A stretch of 34,636 bases of DNA from an uncultured Collinsella sp. Its GTDB lineage: Bacteria; Actinomycetota; Coriobacteriia; Coriobacteriales; Coriobacteriaceae. A program made the position numbers and the translations under genes. How positions within the stretch are numbered: the stretch's first letter is position 1; each line of letters begins with the position of its first letter. The notes beneath the pieces were generated by a model. The model was not told where the DNA came from and did no database searches. It worked only from the letters and a program-made list of their open reading frames with translations. This document shows, in pieces, positions 22,351 through 30,604 of this stretch. The stretch is from contig CABUUD010000011.1 in assembly GCA_902494585.1 (NCBI GenBank), positions 1 to 34,636 on the forward strand, in the 5' to 3' direction.

Positions 22351-24129
22351 CTACTCCATGTAGCCGCCCTGAATGGCGGAAACTGCATGCTCGGTAAAGA
22401 ACTTGAGCGTGCCGGAGGTATAGCGATTAGCCTTGGGCTTCCAAGCGGCTCGGCGCTCGGCCAGGACGGCGTCGACCTCGGCCGGCTCCATCTCCTTGCC
22501 GGCGATGCCCACGATAGACAGCGAACGCTCGGGGATGTTGATCTGGATAAGGTCGCCCTCCTCGATCAGGGCAATCGGGCCACCCACGGCAGCCTCGGGC
22601 GAGACATGACCGATAGCCGGGCCCTTGGAGGCGCCGGAGAAGCGGCCGTCAGTGATCAGGGCAATGCTCGCGCCCAGCTCGGGGTCGCTGGCGATAGCCT
22701 CGGTGGTGTAGAACATCTCGGGCATACCGGAACCCTTGGGGCCCTCATAGCGAATGATAACGGCATCGCCGGGCTTGATCTCGTGCGTCAGGACGGCGTG
22801 AATAGCGTCCTCCTCACAATCGAACGGGCGAGCCTTAAGCGTGGCCTGGAACATCTCGCGCGGGACAACCGTGTGCTTGACGACGGCACCCTCGGGGGCA
22901 AGGTTGCCGTGGAGGATGGCGATAGAGCCGTCGGTACCAAAAGCCTGGTCAAACGGGCGAATGATGTCTTCGCGCTTGAGGTTCCACTTCTCCAAGTAGC
23001 GGCCGCACTTCTCGTAGTAGCCGTTGTTCTTAAGGTCCTCGAGGTTTTCGCCGAGAGTCTTGCCGGTGACGGTCATGACATCGAGGTGAAGCATCGACTT
23101 GATCTCCTCCATGATGCGCGGCACGCCGCCCGCATAGTAGAAGAACTGCGCCGGCCACTCGCCTGCGGGACGGACGTTGAGCAGGTAGTGAGCGCCACGA
23201 TGCAGGCGATCGAAGTCGTCGGCGGACATCTCGATGCCAAACTCGCGGGCAATCGCGGGGATGTGCAGCAGCGAATTGGTGGAACCGGAGATGGCGCCGT
23301 GGACCATGATGAGGTTCTCGAAGGACTCCTTGGTCACGATGTCACGCGGGCACAGGTTGTGCTCGGAGAGCCACACGGACTGGCGGCCGGCCTCGCGGGC
23401 AAACTCGCGCAGGTCGGAGCTGGTAGCGGGCAGCAGGGCGGTACCGGGGAGCATGAGGCCCAGGGCCTCGGCGGTAACCTGCATGGTCGAGGCGGTGCCC
23501 ATAAAGGAGCAGGCGCCGCAGCTGGGGCATGCGTTGTGCTTGGCGAACTCGAGCTCCTCGCGGGAGATCTCGCCGCGCTCGTAGCGAGCAGAAATCGCGC
23601 CGAGCTGCTCCAGGGTCAACAGATCGGGGCCGGCATCCATGACACCGCCGGTGACAACGATGGAGGGGATGTTGATGCGGCCCATGGCCATGAGGTTCGC
23701 AGGCAGGCCCTTATCGCAGCTGGCAACGAAGACGCCGGCGTCGAACGGAGTGGCCTTGGCGTGGATCTCGATCATGTTGGCGATCATATCGCGGCTGGGC
23801 AGCGAGTAGTTGATGCCGTCGTGGCCCTGGGCCTCACCGTCGCAAATGTCGGTGCAGAAGTAACGGGCGCCGTGGCCACCAGCCTCGGCAACGCCAGCGC
23901 GCACCTCCTCGACCAGCTCGAACAGGCCGGCAGAACCCGGGTGCGAATCGCCAAAGGTCGACTCGATGATGACCTGCGGCTTGTCCAGATCCTCGATGGT
24001 CCAGCCAGACCCCAGACGCAGCGGGTCCATCTCGGGGCTGATGGTGCGGAACTTACCGGAACGCGGCTGCAGCTTGGCAACCAGGTCGGCTGCCTCCTGC
24101 TGAATCTGTGCCTTGGTCTTCTCGTCCAT
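22351..24129 (-). CDS. IlvD/Edd-family dehydratase, probably sugar-acid dehydratase
   Basis: 592 residues. Iron-sulfur dehydratase motifs: FCTDICDGEAQGHDG (91-104), VFVASCDKGLPANLM (C138 in the CDK signature) and HNACPSCGACSFMGTAS (C201, C204, C207). The ATG at 24129 has AGGAG upstream; an in-frame ATG to 24210 is less likely. It lies 108 bases behind the GntP-type permease gene, not with branched-chain amino acid genes, so dehydration of an aldonic acid (for example gluconate or galactonate) to a 2-keto-3-deoxy acid feeding KdgK-Eda is more likely than valine/isoleucine synthesis. Family members are often misnamed, and dihydroxy-acid dehydratase activity cannot be excluded from sequence. Confidence 0.85.
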   Translation of the reverse strand: MDEKTKAQIQQEAADLVAKLQPRSGKFRTISPEMDPLRLGSGWTIEDLDKPQVIIESTFGDSHPGSAGLFELVEEVRAGVAEAGGHGARYFCTDICDGEAQGHDGINYSLPSRDMIANMIEIHAKATPFDAGVFVASCDKGLPANLMAMGRINIPSIVVTGGVMDAGPDLLTLEQLGAISARYERGEISREELEFAKHNACPSCGACSFMGTASTMQVTAEALGLMLPGTALLPATSSDLREFAREAGRQSVWLSEHNLCPRDIVTKESFENLIMVHGAISGSTNSLLHIPAIAREFGIEMSADDFDRLHRGAHYLLNVRPAGEWPAQFFYYAGGVPRIMEEIKSMLHLDVMTVTGKTLGENLEDLKNNGYYEKCGRYLEKWNLKREDIIRPFDQAFGTDGSIAILHGNLAPEGAVVKHTVVPREMFQATLKARPFDCEEDAIHAVLTHEIKPGDAVIIRYEGPKGSGMPEMFYTTEAIASDPELGASIALITDGRFSGASKGPAIGHVSPEAAVGGPIALIEEGDLIQINIPERSLSIVGIAGKEMEPAEVDAVLAERRAAWKPKANRYTSGTLKFFTEHAVSAIQGGYME

Positions 24130-24237
24130 GATGTTCTCCTCTTTTGGTTTAAACGGTTGTACCAATCGTTGGTTAATGGAACAGGTGTAAATGGGTACCG
24201 AGCGATGCACTCGGCAAAAGATGCTTAGCTACGCGAA

Positions 24238-25599
24238 CTAGGCGAAGAACGAAATCACCAGGGCGCAGGCAAGACCCGAAAGGCCGATGAGCGTCTCCAT
24301 AACGGTCCAGGACTTGAGGGTGGTCTTCTCGTCAATCTCCAGGAACGAGGAGCACATCCAAAAACCGGCATCGTTGACGTGCGAGAGGGCCGTGGCACCG
24401 CCGCAGATGGCAAGACAGATGGCGGCACGCATGAGCACCGAAGCGCCGGCGACCGCAGGCATAGCGGCCATAATGCCCGATGCCATGGTCATAGCGACGA
24501 TGGAGCTGCCGACAGAAGCACGCACCATGACGGCAATCAAAAAGGCAACGACCACCAAAGGCAGCGGTGAGGCCTCGAGCATAGGGCCGATAACCTGGCC
24601 CAAGCCGCAGTCTTGCAGCATCCAGCGAATGACGCCGCCACAGGCGATAACCAGCAAGATCATGCCGACGGGCTTAAGCGAACGGTCGAGCAGAGCCTTG
24701 AGCTCGGCGCCGGAATAACCGCGGCGCGCACCCAGCAGATACATCGCAACGAGCGTGGCGAGCGTCAAAGCGACGAACGGCTTGCCCAGGAAGGCAAGGA
24801 TCGAGGCGACCTGCTCGGGCATGGAGATGTAAGAAGACAGCGTACCAAGCAGAATTAGGCAAAGCGGCGTGAGCACGATGGCAAGCACCATGCCAAAGGA
24901 GGGAAGCTCCTTTTCGTCGCTCGCGCCCTCGGCAGAGGTAAAGTGCTCCGGAACATCGGTAAAGATGCGACCGCCGACGTTGCGGCCCCAGATGACGCCA
25001 GCGATTGCCATGGCGATGAAGGCGGTGGGGATACCGACAAGAATCATGGTGCCCAGGTCGACACCGAGCGTGCCGGCGACCAGAACCGACCCGGCCGATG
25101 GCGGCACAAACGCATAGCCAGCGGCAAGTCCCGCGAGCAACGCGATGCCGTAGTAGAGCGTCGACTTTTTGGTCTGCGATGCCACGCTAAACGCAAGCGG
25201 AATCAAAACGACCACGCCGGCCTCAAAGAACACCGTAGTACCGATGACCAGACCGGTAATGCCCAGCGCCCAGCTGGAATGACCCTGCCCAAAGGTGTCG
25301 ATGAAGGTTTGGGCAATCTTTTTGGCGCCGCCGCTCTCTTCAAGAATCTGGCCAAACATCGAACCCAAACCAATGAGCAGGGCGATGTTTTGCAGCGTGG
25401 TGCCCACGCCCTTGGTGACAGTGTCCGCCACCAGGTCGAGCGGCATACCGGCGCCGATGCCGATCGCGAGCGCCGAGACCATCATCGAAAGCACGGGGTG
25501 CAGCTTGAACTTGATGATGAGCGCAAGCAGCAGCGCGATGCCCACGATGGCGGCGATGACCAGCCTGGTGGGATCAGCCATAAACGTTGGGTCTGACAT
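24238..25599 (-). CDS. GntP-family gluconate/sugar-acid permease
   Basis: 453-residue proton symporter with about 12-14 hydrophobic segments. GntP hallmarks: IIKFKLHPVLSMMVSALAIG, GLGSMFGQILEESGGA, FEAGVVVLIPLAFSVA, and C-terminal ALSHVNDAGFW. It imports gluconate or a related acid. The ATG at 25599 is preceded by GGAGGAAAG. It is first in the unit with the dehydratase and divergent from a GntR regulator with operator-like CATCAGAC repeats between them. Confidence 0.92.
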   Translation of the reverse strand: MSDPTFMADPTRLVIAAIVGIALLLALIIKFKLHPVLSMMVSALAIGIGAGMPLDLVADTVTKGVGTTLQNIALLIGLGSMFGQILEESGGAKKIAQTFIDTFGQGHSSWALGITGLVIGTTVFFEAGVVVLIPLAFSVASQTKKSTLYYGIALLAGLAAGYAFVPPSAGSVLVAGTLGVDLGTMILVGIPTAFIAMAIAGVIWGRNVGGRIFTDVPEHFTSAEGASDEKELPSFGMVLAIVLTPLCLILLGTLSSYISMPEQVASILAFLGKPFVALTLATLVAMYLLGARRGYSGAELKALLDRSLKPVGMILLVIACGGVIRWMLQDCGLGQVIGPMLEASPLPLVVVAFLIAVMVRASVGSSIVAMTMASGIMAAMPAVAGASVLMRAAICLAICGGATALSHVNDAGFWMCSSFLEIDEKTTLKSWTVMETLIGLSGLACALVISFFA

Positions 25600-25612
25600 C
25601 TTTCCTCCAATT

Positions 25613-25706
25613 CATCAGACCTTTTGAATTCGTCTGATGACTATAGCGTGTTTTGGAAAGGTCTGATGTTTCATTTTGAAATTTGTTCGAAATACATCTG
25701 ATGTAT
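25613..25706. promoter_or_regulatory. CATCAGAC repeats, likely GntR operators
   Basis: CATCAGAC (25613-25620) and GTCTGATG (25632-25639) form an inverted repeat next to the permease start; GTCTGATG recurs at 25661, and ATACATCTGATGTAT (25692-25706) is a near-perfect palindrome with the same core. All lie between the divergent permease and GntR genes. Confidence 0.65.
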
Positions 25707-25833
25707 TTGGTAAACGGTCGTATTTGCGCTGCGAACGGTATATCTAAGCCGCCCGACTCAAATCCAGCGGCCAATATCGCATCCGTGGTGCGCTAAAATA
25801 GCTCAGATGAATTTTGTAATGAAAGGTATAGCT

Positions 25834-26526
25834 ATGGCCCGCGCCGAATCGGGACTCCCCGAGCAAATATCGGAGAAAATCATTCAATTGATTCTGGATG
25901 AACACCTTGAGCAAGGCGATCGCCTACCTAAGGAAACCGTGCTGGTCGAGCGCTTGGGCGCCGGCAGGAGCACCGTGCGCGAGGCCATGAAGTTGCTGCA
26001 GTCGCGCAATATCGTGCGCATTAAGCAGGGTTCGGGCACCTATGTGGCGTCAAACCCCGGCGTTGCCGACGACCCGCTGGGCTTTACCTTTATCGACGAC
26101 AAGCAGCGTCTGGCGCGCGACCTACTCGAGGTGCGCTTTATGATCGAGCCGCAGATGGCACGCATGGCGGCCGAGCACGCAACCAACGATCAGGTCGTCT
26201 GTATCGAAGAGCTCTGCGATGAATCCGAGCGCCTGGCCGAGGCCGGTAAGGATTACTCCGCCGCCGACACCGCGTTCCACAATGCCATTGCCGAGAGCTC
26301 CGGAAACCTCGTCGTTCCCCGCCTGATGGGCGTGCTCAAGGCATCCGTCCCCCTCTTTATCGACGTGACTGGCAAAAAGCTCGTCGAGGAAACTATCCGC
26401 ACGCACCGCGATGTGGCCGACGCCATCGCCTCGCGCAATCCCACCGCCGCGCACGACGCGATGTACCTGCATCTGGTGTACAACCGCAACATGATCGCAG
26501 AGGGAGCGCAGGAACAGAGCAAATAG
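25834..26526 (+). CDS. GntR-family regulator, FCD (FadR) subfamily
   Basis: 230 residues: winged helix at about 10-75 (LPKETVLVERLGAGRSTVREAMKLL, IKQGSGTYV), then a helical FCD domain (VRFMIEPQMARMAAEHA, AFHNAIAESSGN, HRDVADAI). Sugar-acid sensing repressors such as GntR/DgoR/LgoR have this form. It is divergent from gntP-dehydratase and is their likely local regulator through the CATCAGAC sites. The ATG at 25834 has AAAGG ten bases upstream; an in-frame ATG at 25807 is the alternative. It is only about 27% similar by eye to the FCD protein at 13784, so they are not recent duplicates. Confidence 0.85.
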   Translation: MARAESGLPEQISEKIIQLILDEHLEQGDRLPKETVLVERLGAGRSTVREAMKLLQSRNIVRIKQGSGTYVASNPGVADDPLGFTFIDDKQRLARDLLEVRFMIEPQMARMAAEHATNDQVVCIEELCDESERLAEAGKDYSAADTAFHNAIAESSGNLVVPRLMGVLKASVPLFIDVTGKKLVEETIRTHRDVADAIASRNPTAAHDAMYLHLVYNRNMIAEGAQEQSK

Positions 26527-26568
26527 ACGTCCGCACGGCAAGGGCGAGACCACCGTTTACCTTTTAAA

Positions 26569-26629
26569 AGTGAACGTTCACCTGTTTTTAGGAGAATCTG
26601 TCTTTTAATTCCCCCTCTTCTCCTATACT
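26569..26629 (+). promoter_or_regulatory. Operator A and promoter of dhuD
   Basis: AGTGAACGTTCACCT (26569-26583), core identical to the site at 14639. A TATACT -10 lies at 26624-26629, so the operator centre is about 48 bases upstream, nearly the same geometry as at the YczE-like gene. The -35 is poor, which would fit activation, but a repressor cannot be excluded. Confidence 0.7.
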
Positions 26630-26686
26630 GACCTTGTATGAAAAGCAAGACTTATATAGATGAACGTTTCTTTTGAAAGGATCGCT

Positions 26687-27496
26687 ATGTCTGATCTTAT
26701 GGACAGCTTCCGCCTGGATGGCAAGGTCGCGCTCGTGACCGGCGCCACCTATGGCATCGGTATGGCCATTGCCGAGGCGCTCGGAGAGGCCGGCGCCAAG
26801 ATCGCCTTTAACGCACGTCACGCCGACAAGGTCGCCGAGGCCGAGAAGCACTACCGCGAGCTGGGCTTTGAGGCTCATGGTTACGTGGCAGACGTCACCG
26901 ACGAGGCCGCCGTTGCCGAGCTCATCGCCAAAATCGAGGCCGACTTTGGCACCACGCCCGACATCCTGGTCAACAATGCCGGCGTCATTCAGCGCACCCC
27001 GATGCTCGACATGAGCGCCGAGGACTTCCGCCGCGTCGTCGATATTGACCTCAACGCACCGTTTATCGTGTCCAAGGCCTGCCTGCCCGGCATGATCGCC
27101 AAGGGCCACGGCAAGATCATCAACATCTGCTCGATGATGAGCGAGCTAGGTCGCGAGACCATCGCCGGCTATGCCGCCGCCAAGGGCGGACTCAAGATGC
27201 TCACCAAGAACATCTGCTCGGAGTTTGGCGAGGCCAATATCCAGTGCAACGGCATTGGACCCGGCTACATCGCCACGCCGCAAACCGCACCCCTGCGCGA
27301 GACGCAGCCCGACGGCAGCCGCCACCCGTTTGACCAGTTCATCATTGCCAAGACGCCGGCCGCCCGTTGGGGCACGCCCGAGGATCTGAAGGGCCCCGCC
27401 GTGTTCTTGGCTTCCGATGCATCGAACTTCGTCAACGGCCACATCCTCTACGTCGACGGCGGAATCTTGGCCTACATCGGCAAGCAACCGCAGTAA
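26687..27496 (+). CDS. dhuD: DhuD-type SDR, KDG-forming NADH reductase
   Basis: 269-residue short-chain dehydrogenase. TGATYGIGMAIAE (18-30) binds the dinucleotide; NNAG (96-99), Ser in INICSMMSELG and Y162/K166 in GYAAAKGG form the active site. The C-terminal part, IQCNGIGPGYIATPQTAPLR and VNGHILYVDGGILAYIGKQP, closely matches streptococcal DhuD as I remember it, often annotated gluconate 5-dehydrogenase. Expected reaction: reduction of the isomerised 4-deoxy-5-hexosulose uronate to KDG. DhuI follows 202 bases downstream. The ATG at 26687 has GAAAGGA upstream. IdnO/KduD-type activity is the alternative. Confidence 0.85.
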   Translation: MSDLMDSFRLDGKVALVTGATYGIGMAIAEALGEAGAKIAFNARHADKVAEAEKHYRELGFEAHGYVADVTDEAAVAELIAKIEADFGTTPDILVNNAGVIQRTPMLDMSAEDFRRVVDIDLNAPFIVSKACLPGMIAKGHGKIINICSMMSELGRETIAGYAAAKGGLKMLTKNICSEFGEANIQCNGIGPGYIATPQTAPLRETQPDGSRHPFDQFIIAKTPAARWGTPEDLKGPAVFLASDASNFVNGHILYVDGGILAYIGKQPQ

Positions 27497-27509
27497 GACG
27501 TCTGGGCGA

Positions 27510-27619
27510 GGCGGTGGACGATAAGGTCTGCTGCTCGAACAGTCCTGACTCGCACGAAGAGCACATTAAGTGCTCTTCGGCTCGTGCGGAACTCGCGACA
27601 GATCTTATCGTCCACCGCC
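27510..27619. repeat. 110-base inverted repeat between dhuD and dhuI
   Basis: The arms GGCGGTGGACGATAAG.. (27510-27530) pair over 21 positions with 27599-27619, broken only by one G-T. Inside, CGAAGAGCAC/GTGCTCTTCG (27555-27579) is a perfect second hairpin with loop ATTAA. There is no T tract. It would form a very stable mRNA fold between two genes of one pathway, able to partition transcript levels, or may be a miniature repeat. Confidence 0.8.
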
Positions 27620-27698
27620 CGCAGAGCGGCCTCTCTGTTGGAGATGCCACGCAACATAACTAACAATTAATTTAGAAAATAGTGGAAGGTTATCTATC

Positions 27699-28340
27699 AT
27701 GAAAATCGCTCTGATCAATGAGAACTCTCAGAACTCCAAGAACCCCATGATCGAGGCTGCCCTTAAGAAGGTTGTCGAGCCCATGGGTCACACCGTCTTT
27801 AACTACGGTATGTATGCCGACGCCGACTCTAAGCCGCTCACCTACGTGCAAAACGGCATCCTGGCCGCCGTGCTGCTGAACTCCGGCGCTGCCGACTACG
27901 TCGTGACCGGCTGCGGCACCGGCGAGGGCGCTATGCTCGCCTGTAACTCCTTCCCCGGCGTGCTGTGCGGCCATGTTGCCGACCCGCTCGATGCCTACAC
28001 CTTTGCCCAGGTCAACGATGGCAACGCCGTCGCCATGCCCTTCGCGCTCAAGAACGGCTGGGGCCAGGAGCTCAACCTCGAGTACACCTTCGAGAAGCTC
28101 TTTGGCTTTGGTTCGGGCAACGGTTACCCCGCCGAGCGCGTCGAGCCCGAGCAGCGCAACAAGAAGATTCTCGATGGCGTGCGCGCTGTGACCATGCGTC
28201 CGCTCGTCGACGTCCTGGGCGAAATCGATCAGGACCTGGTGAAGGGCGCACTTGCCGGCGAGCACTTCCAGGAGTACTTCTTTGCCAACGCAACCGACGA
28301 GGCCATCATCGCCAAGGTCAAGGAGATTCTGGGGCTCTAA
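27699..28340 (+). CDS. dhuI: DhuI-type isomerase (RpiB/LacAB fold)
   Basis: 213 residues of the RpiB/LacA/LacB superfamily: MKIALINENSQNSKNPMIEA, FNYGMY, VLLNSGAADYVVTGCGTGEGAM with the catalytic-type Cys (C72), SFPGVLCGHVADPLDAY, and GYPAERVEPEQRNKKIL. Length and motifs correspond to streptococcal DhuI, the 4-deoxy-5-hexosulose-uronate ketol-isomerase that replaces KduI. It acts on the opened product of unsaturated glycuronyl hydrolases and hands it to DhuD. The ATG at 27699 has GGAAGG nine bases upstream. It ends before a strong terminator. Assignment rests on remembered family features plus dhuD next door. Confidence 0.87.
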   Translation: MKIALINENSQNSKNPMIEAALKKVVEPMGHTVFNYGMYADADSKPLTYVQNGILAAVLLNSGAADYVVTGCGTGEGAMLACNSFPGVLCGHVADPLDAYTFAQVNDGNAVAMPFALKNGWGQELNLEYTFEKLFGFGSGNGYPAERVEPEQRNKKILDGVRAVTMRPLVDVLGEIDQDLVKGALAGEHFQEYFFANATDEAIIAKVKEILGL

Positions 28341-28366
28341 TCGCACGGCTCATTGCTGCCAGCACA

Positions 28367-28406
28367 AGCGGCGGTCGTCCCACGTACGGGACGACCGCCG
28401 CTTTTT
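28367..28406 (+). terminator. dhuI terminator
   Basis: 15-pair perfect stem AGCGGCGGTCGTCCC / complement, loop ACGTAC, then TTTT. On the minus strand there is no T tract, so it mainly serves dhuI. A small TGGTGC..GCACCA hairpin follows at 28420-28448 near the end of the convergent oxidoreductase gene. Confidence 0.9.
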
Positions 28407-28457
28407 GCTATCTAGCGACTGGTGCCGCGGGGACAGCCCCATGCACCAAAGGGCTGA

Positions 28458-30407
28458 CTAGAACTCGCAGGCAACCTTATAGCCATCGCCAATGGCGTCG
28501 CGGATGTTGCCGCACTTGTTGGCATCGCCCAGCACGTGGGTGGCAACACCGGCTGCAGCCAGGTCGTCGGCCAGCTTGGTGTTGGGACGGTAACCCATCG
28601 CCAGCACCAGCGTATCGGCACCGGTGATGGTGTGGACCTCACCGTCCTTCTCGTAGCTGATGGCATCCTCGGTGATCTCGGTCACCTTGGCCTCGGTCAG
28701 CACGTGGACGCCCTTGGAGAGCATGCGCGTGATGAGCACCGCGCGACCGGCACCGCCCTCGTTGGCGGCGAGCGTCTTGGTCATCTCGATGACGGTGACA
28801 TCGCGATTGGCCGGCGACAGGTCGTTGACCAGCGGAGCCAGGTAGTCGGCCGTCTCGCAGCCGACGGTGCCGCCGCCCACGATGACGATCTTCTTGCCCG
28901 GGAAGGCGTGGCCGCCCAGCAGGTCGTCAGCAGTCATAACCTGCTTAAAGCCCTGCATAAAGGCCGGAGCGATGGGCTCGGCGCCATAAGCTAGGACGAC
29001 CTCGTAGCCGGCGTAGTCACGCTGAATGTCCTCGGCAGTAAGCTCGGTGCCAAATACGCACTTCACGCCCGCCTCAGCAAGACGGCGATACTGGTACTTG
29101 ATCACGCGCGTAAGCTCCTGCTTTGCTGGCGGAACGGCAGCGATGCGCATCTCGCCACCCGGCTCGTCCTGCTTATCCACGAGTACCACGTTGTGGCCGC
29201 GTTTAGCGGCAATGTAGGCCGCCTCCATGCCCGCAGGACCAGCGCCCACAACCAGCACGTTCTTTGCCTCGGCGGCAGGCTCGTAGCCGGCCTCGTCGCG
29301 CTCGACATCAGGGTTGACGGTGCAGGAGATGCGCTTGCCGAACATAATGCCGTTCAGGCAGCGCAGGCAGCCAATGCAGGGGCGAATATCGTCGGCATTA
29401 CCAGATGCGGCCTTGTTACAGAACTCGGCATCGCACAGGTTGGCGCGGCCCATCATGCATATGTCGGCAGCGCCGTCCTCGATCAGCTCCTCGGCGATCC
29501 AGGCCTCGTTGATACGTCCGACGGTGGCGACGGGAATGTTGACGTGCTTTTTGATCTCGCGCGAGCAGGCGGCATGCGAGGCCTGCTGGGTACCGGCGGC
29601 GGGAATTGCGGAGCCGCGCTTGATGGTGGTGCCGCCCGACACATGAATCATGTCGACGCCGGCCTTCTCCAGGCGACGCGAGACGTAGATCATGTCGTTG
29701 AGGGTCAGACCGCCATCGGTGTACTCATCGCCCGAGATGCGGACGTCGATGATAAAGTCCTTGCCGCAGCGCTCGCGAATCTCGGCGATGACCTCGAGCA
29801 AAAAGCGCATGCGGGCGTCGAGCGAGCCGCCGTACTCATCGGTACGCTTGTTATAGAGCGGGGTCAAGAAACCGCCGAGCATGCCGTGGGCGTGCGCCGC
29901 ATGGACCTCGACGCCATCGACACCGGCCTTCTGCATACGCACGGCAGCGTCGCCAAACTGATGCGTGAGCTCGTGAATCTCGTCGACCGTGATGGGACGC
30001 GGTGCCTCACGGGCATAGGACGGTCCCACGAAGGACGGAGCGATCAGGCGCGGCGTGCCCGGAATGTTAAAGGCCATGTAGGCGGGGTGAAAGAGCTGCG
30101 GCATGATCTTGCAGCCATACTCATGCACGGCGGCGGCGAGCTTTTCCCAGCCAGGGATAAACGTGTCGTCGTAGCAGCACATGTCACCCGGCAGATAGGT
30201 ATAGGTGGGCTCGACCGTCACGACCTCGGTAATGATGAGGCCCACGCCGCCCTTGGCGCGGGCACGGTAATGATCGACCAAGTCGTCGGTCACATAGCCA
30301 TGATCGGCCAGGTTGGTGGACACCGGCGGCATAAAGACGCGGTTCTTGACCTCGGTCGTACCGACCTTGATCGGACTAAAGAGCATCGGGTAGGCGGAGG
30401 ACTCCAT
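28458..30407 (-). CDS. Old-yellow-enzyme type NADH:flavin oxidoreductase (FMN, 4Fe-4S, FAD)
   Basis: 649 residues, the length of the 2,4-dienoyl-CoA reductase / BaiCD / daidzein reductase family. TIM-barrel domain (about 8-340) with NRVFMPPVS, GVEVHAAHAHGML and YGGSLDARMRFLLEV; the cluster motif CIGCLRC plus C362 (C344, C347, C350, C362); then FAD and NAD(P) domains with GAGPAGMEAAYIAAKRG and VIVGGGTVGCETADYL. It reduces activated C=C bonds. In gut coriobacteria relatives act on steroids, cinnamates or isoflavones; here it lies at the end of a GH105 operon, so a pectin-linked phenolic or an unsaturated sugar derivative are possible substrates, not provable from sequence. The ATG at 30407 has GAAAGGA upstream. 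Confidence 0.9.
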   Translation of the reverse strand: MESSAYPMLFSPIKVGTTEVKNRVFMPPVSTNLADHGYVTDDLVDHYRARAKGGVGLIITEVVTVEPTYTYLPGDMCCYDDTFIPGWEKLAAAVHEYGCKIMPQLFHPAYMAFNIPGTPRLIAPSFVGPSYAREAPRPITVDEIHELTHQFGDAAVRMQKAGVDGVEVHAAHAHGMLGGFLTPLYNKRTDEYGGSLDARMRFLLEVIAEIRERCGKDFIIDVRISGDEYTDGGLTLNDMIYVSRRLEKAGVDMIHVSGGTTIKRGSAIPAAGTQQASHAACSREIKKHVNIPVATVGRINEAWIAEELIEDGAADICMMGRANLCDAEFCNKAASGNADDIRPCIGCLRCLNGIMFGKRISCTVNPDVERDEAGYEPAAEAKNVLVVGAGPAGMEAAYIAAKRGHNVVLVDKQDEPGGEMRIAAVPPAKQELTRVIKYQYRRLAEAGVKCVFGTELTAEDIQRDYAGYEVVLAYGAEPIAPAFMQGFKQVMTADDLLGGHAFPGKKIVIVGGGTVGCETADYLAPLVNDLSPANRDVTVIEMTKTLAANEGGAGRAVLITRMLSKGVHVLTEAKVTEITEDAISYEKDGEVHTITGADTLVLAMGYRPNTKLADDLAAAGVATHVLGDANKCGNIRDAIGDGYKVACEF

Positions 30408-30521
30408 ACAGGGTTCCTTTCATTTGAGCCGCTCGGCGGCAGTTGCTGACGTACCTATCGTACCAGCAACCGCGCAGCACCCGACCGTGCGCGTTCCTCC
30501 AGCCTCTGCTCAACCCCAAAA

Positions 30522-30588
30522 AGTTGCGGTGAAATACGGAGCAATCGAGGCTTTTGACAGCCAAAACAGTCCGTATTTCACCGCAACT
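30522..30588 (-). repeat. Palindromic repeat GTTGCGGTG family, copy 3
   Basis: AGTTGCGGTGAAATACGGA with a perfect 19-base complement, followed by TTTTTGGGG on the minus strand. It sits 16 bases past the stop of the GltD-like gene and before the oxidoreductase gene, so it could act as a partial terminator inside the operon. The outer arm matches copies at 13699 and 14549. Confidence 0.85.
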
Positions 30589-30604
30589 GATGGGTGGGAT
30601 GGAG

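Noticed and set aside
22258..24228. 656-codon open frame on the plus strand
   Set aside because: It lies entirely opposite the dehydratase gene, has repetitive Ala/Gly/Val/His composition and no ribosome site; it is a codon-bias shadow in GC-rich DNA. The same applies to the long frames opposite ligA (4377-6242), the MATE gene (2313-3518), kdgK (11416-12528) and the flavin reductase (29193-30449).
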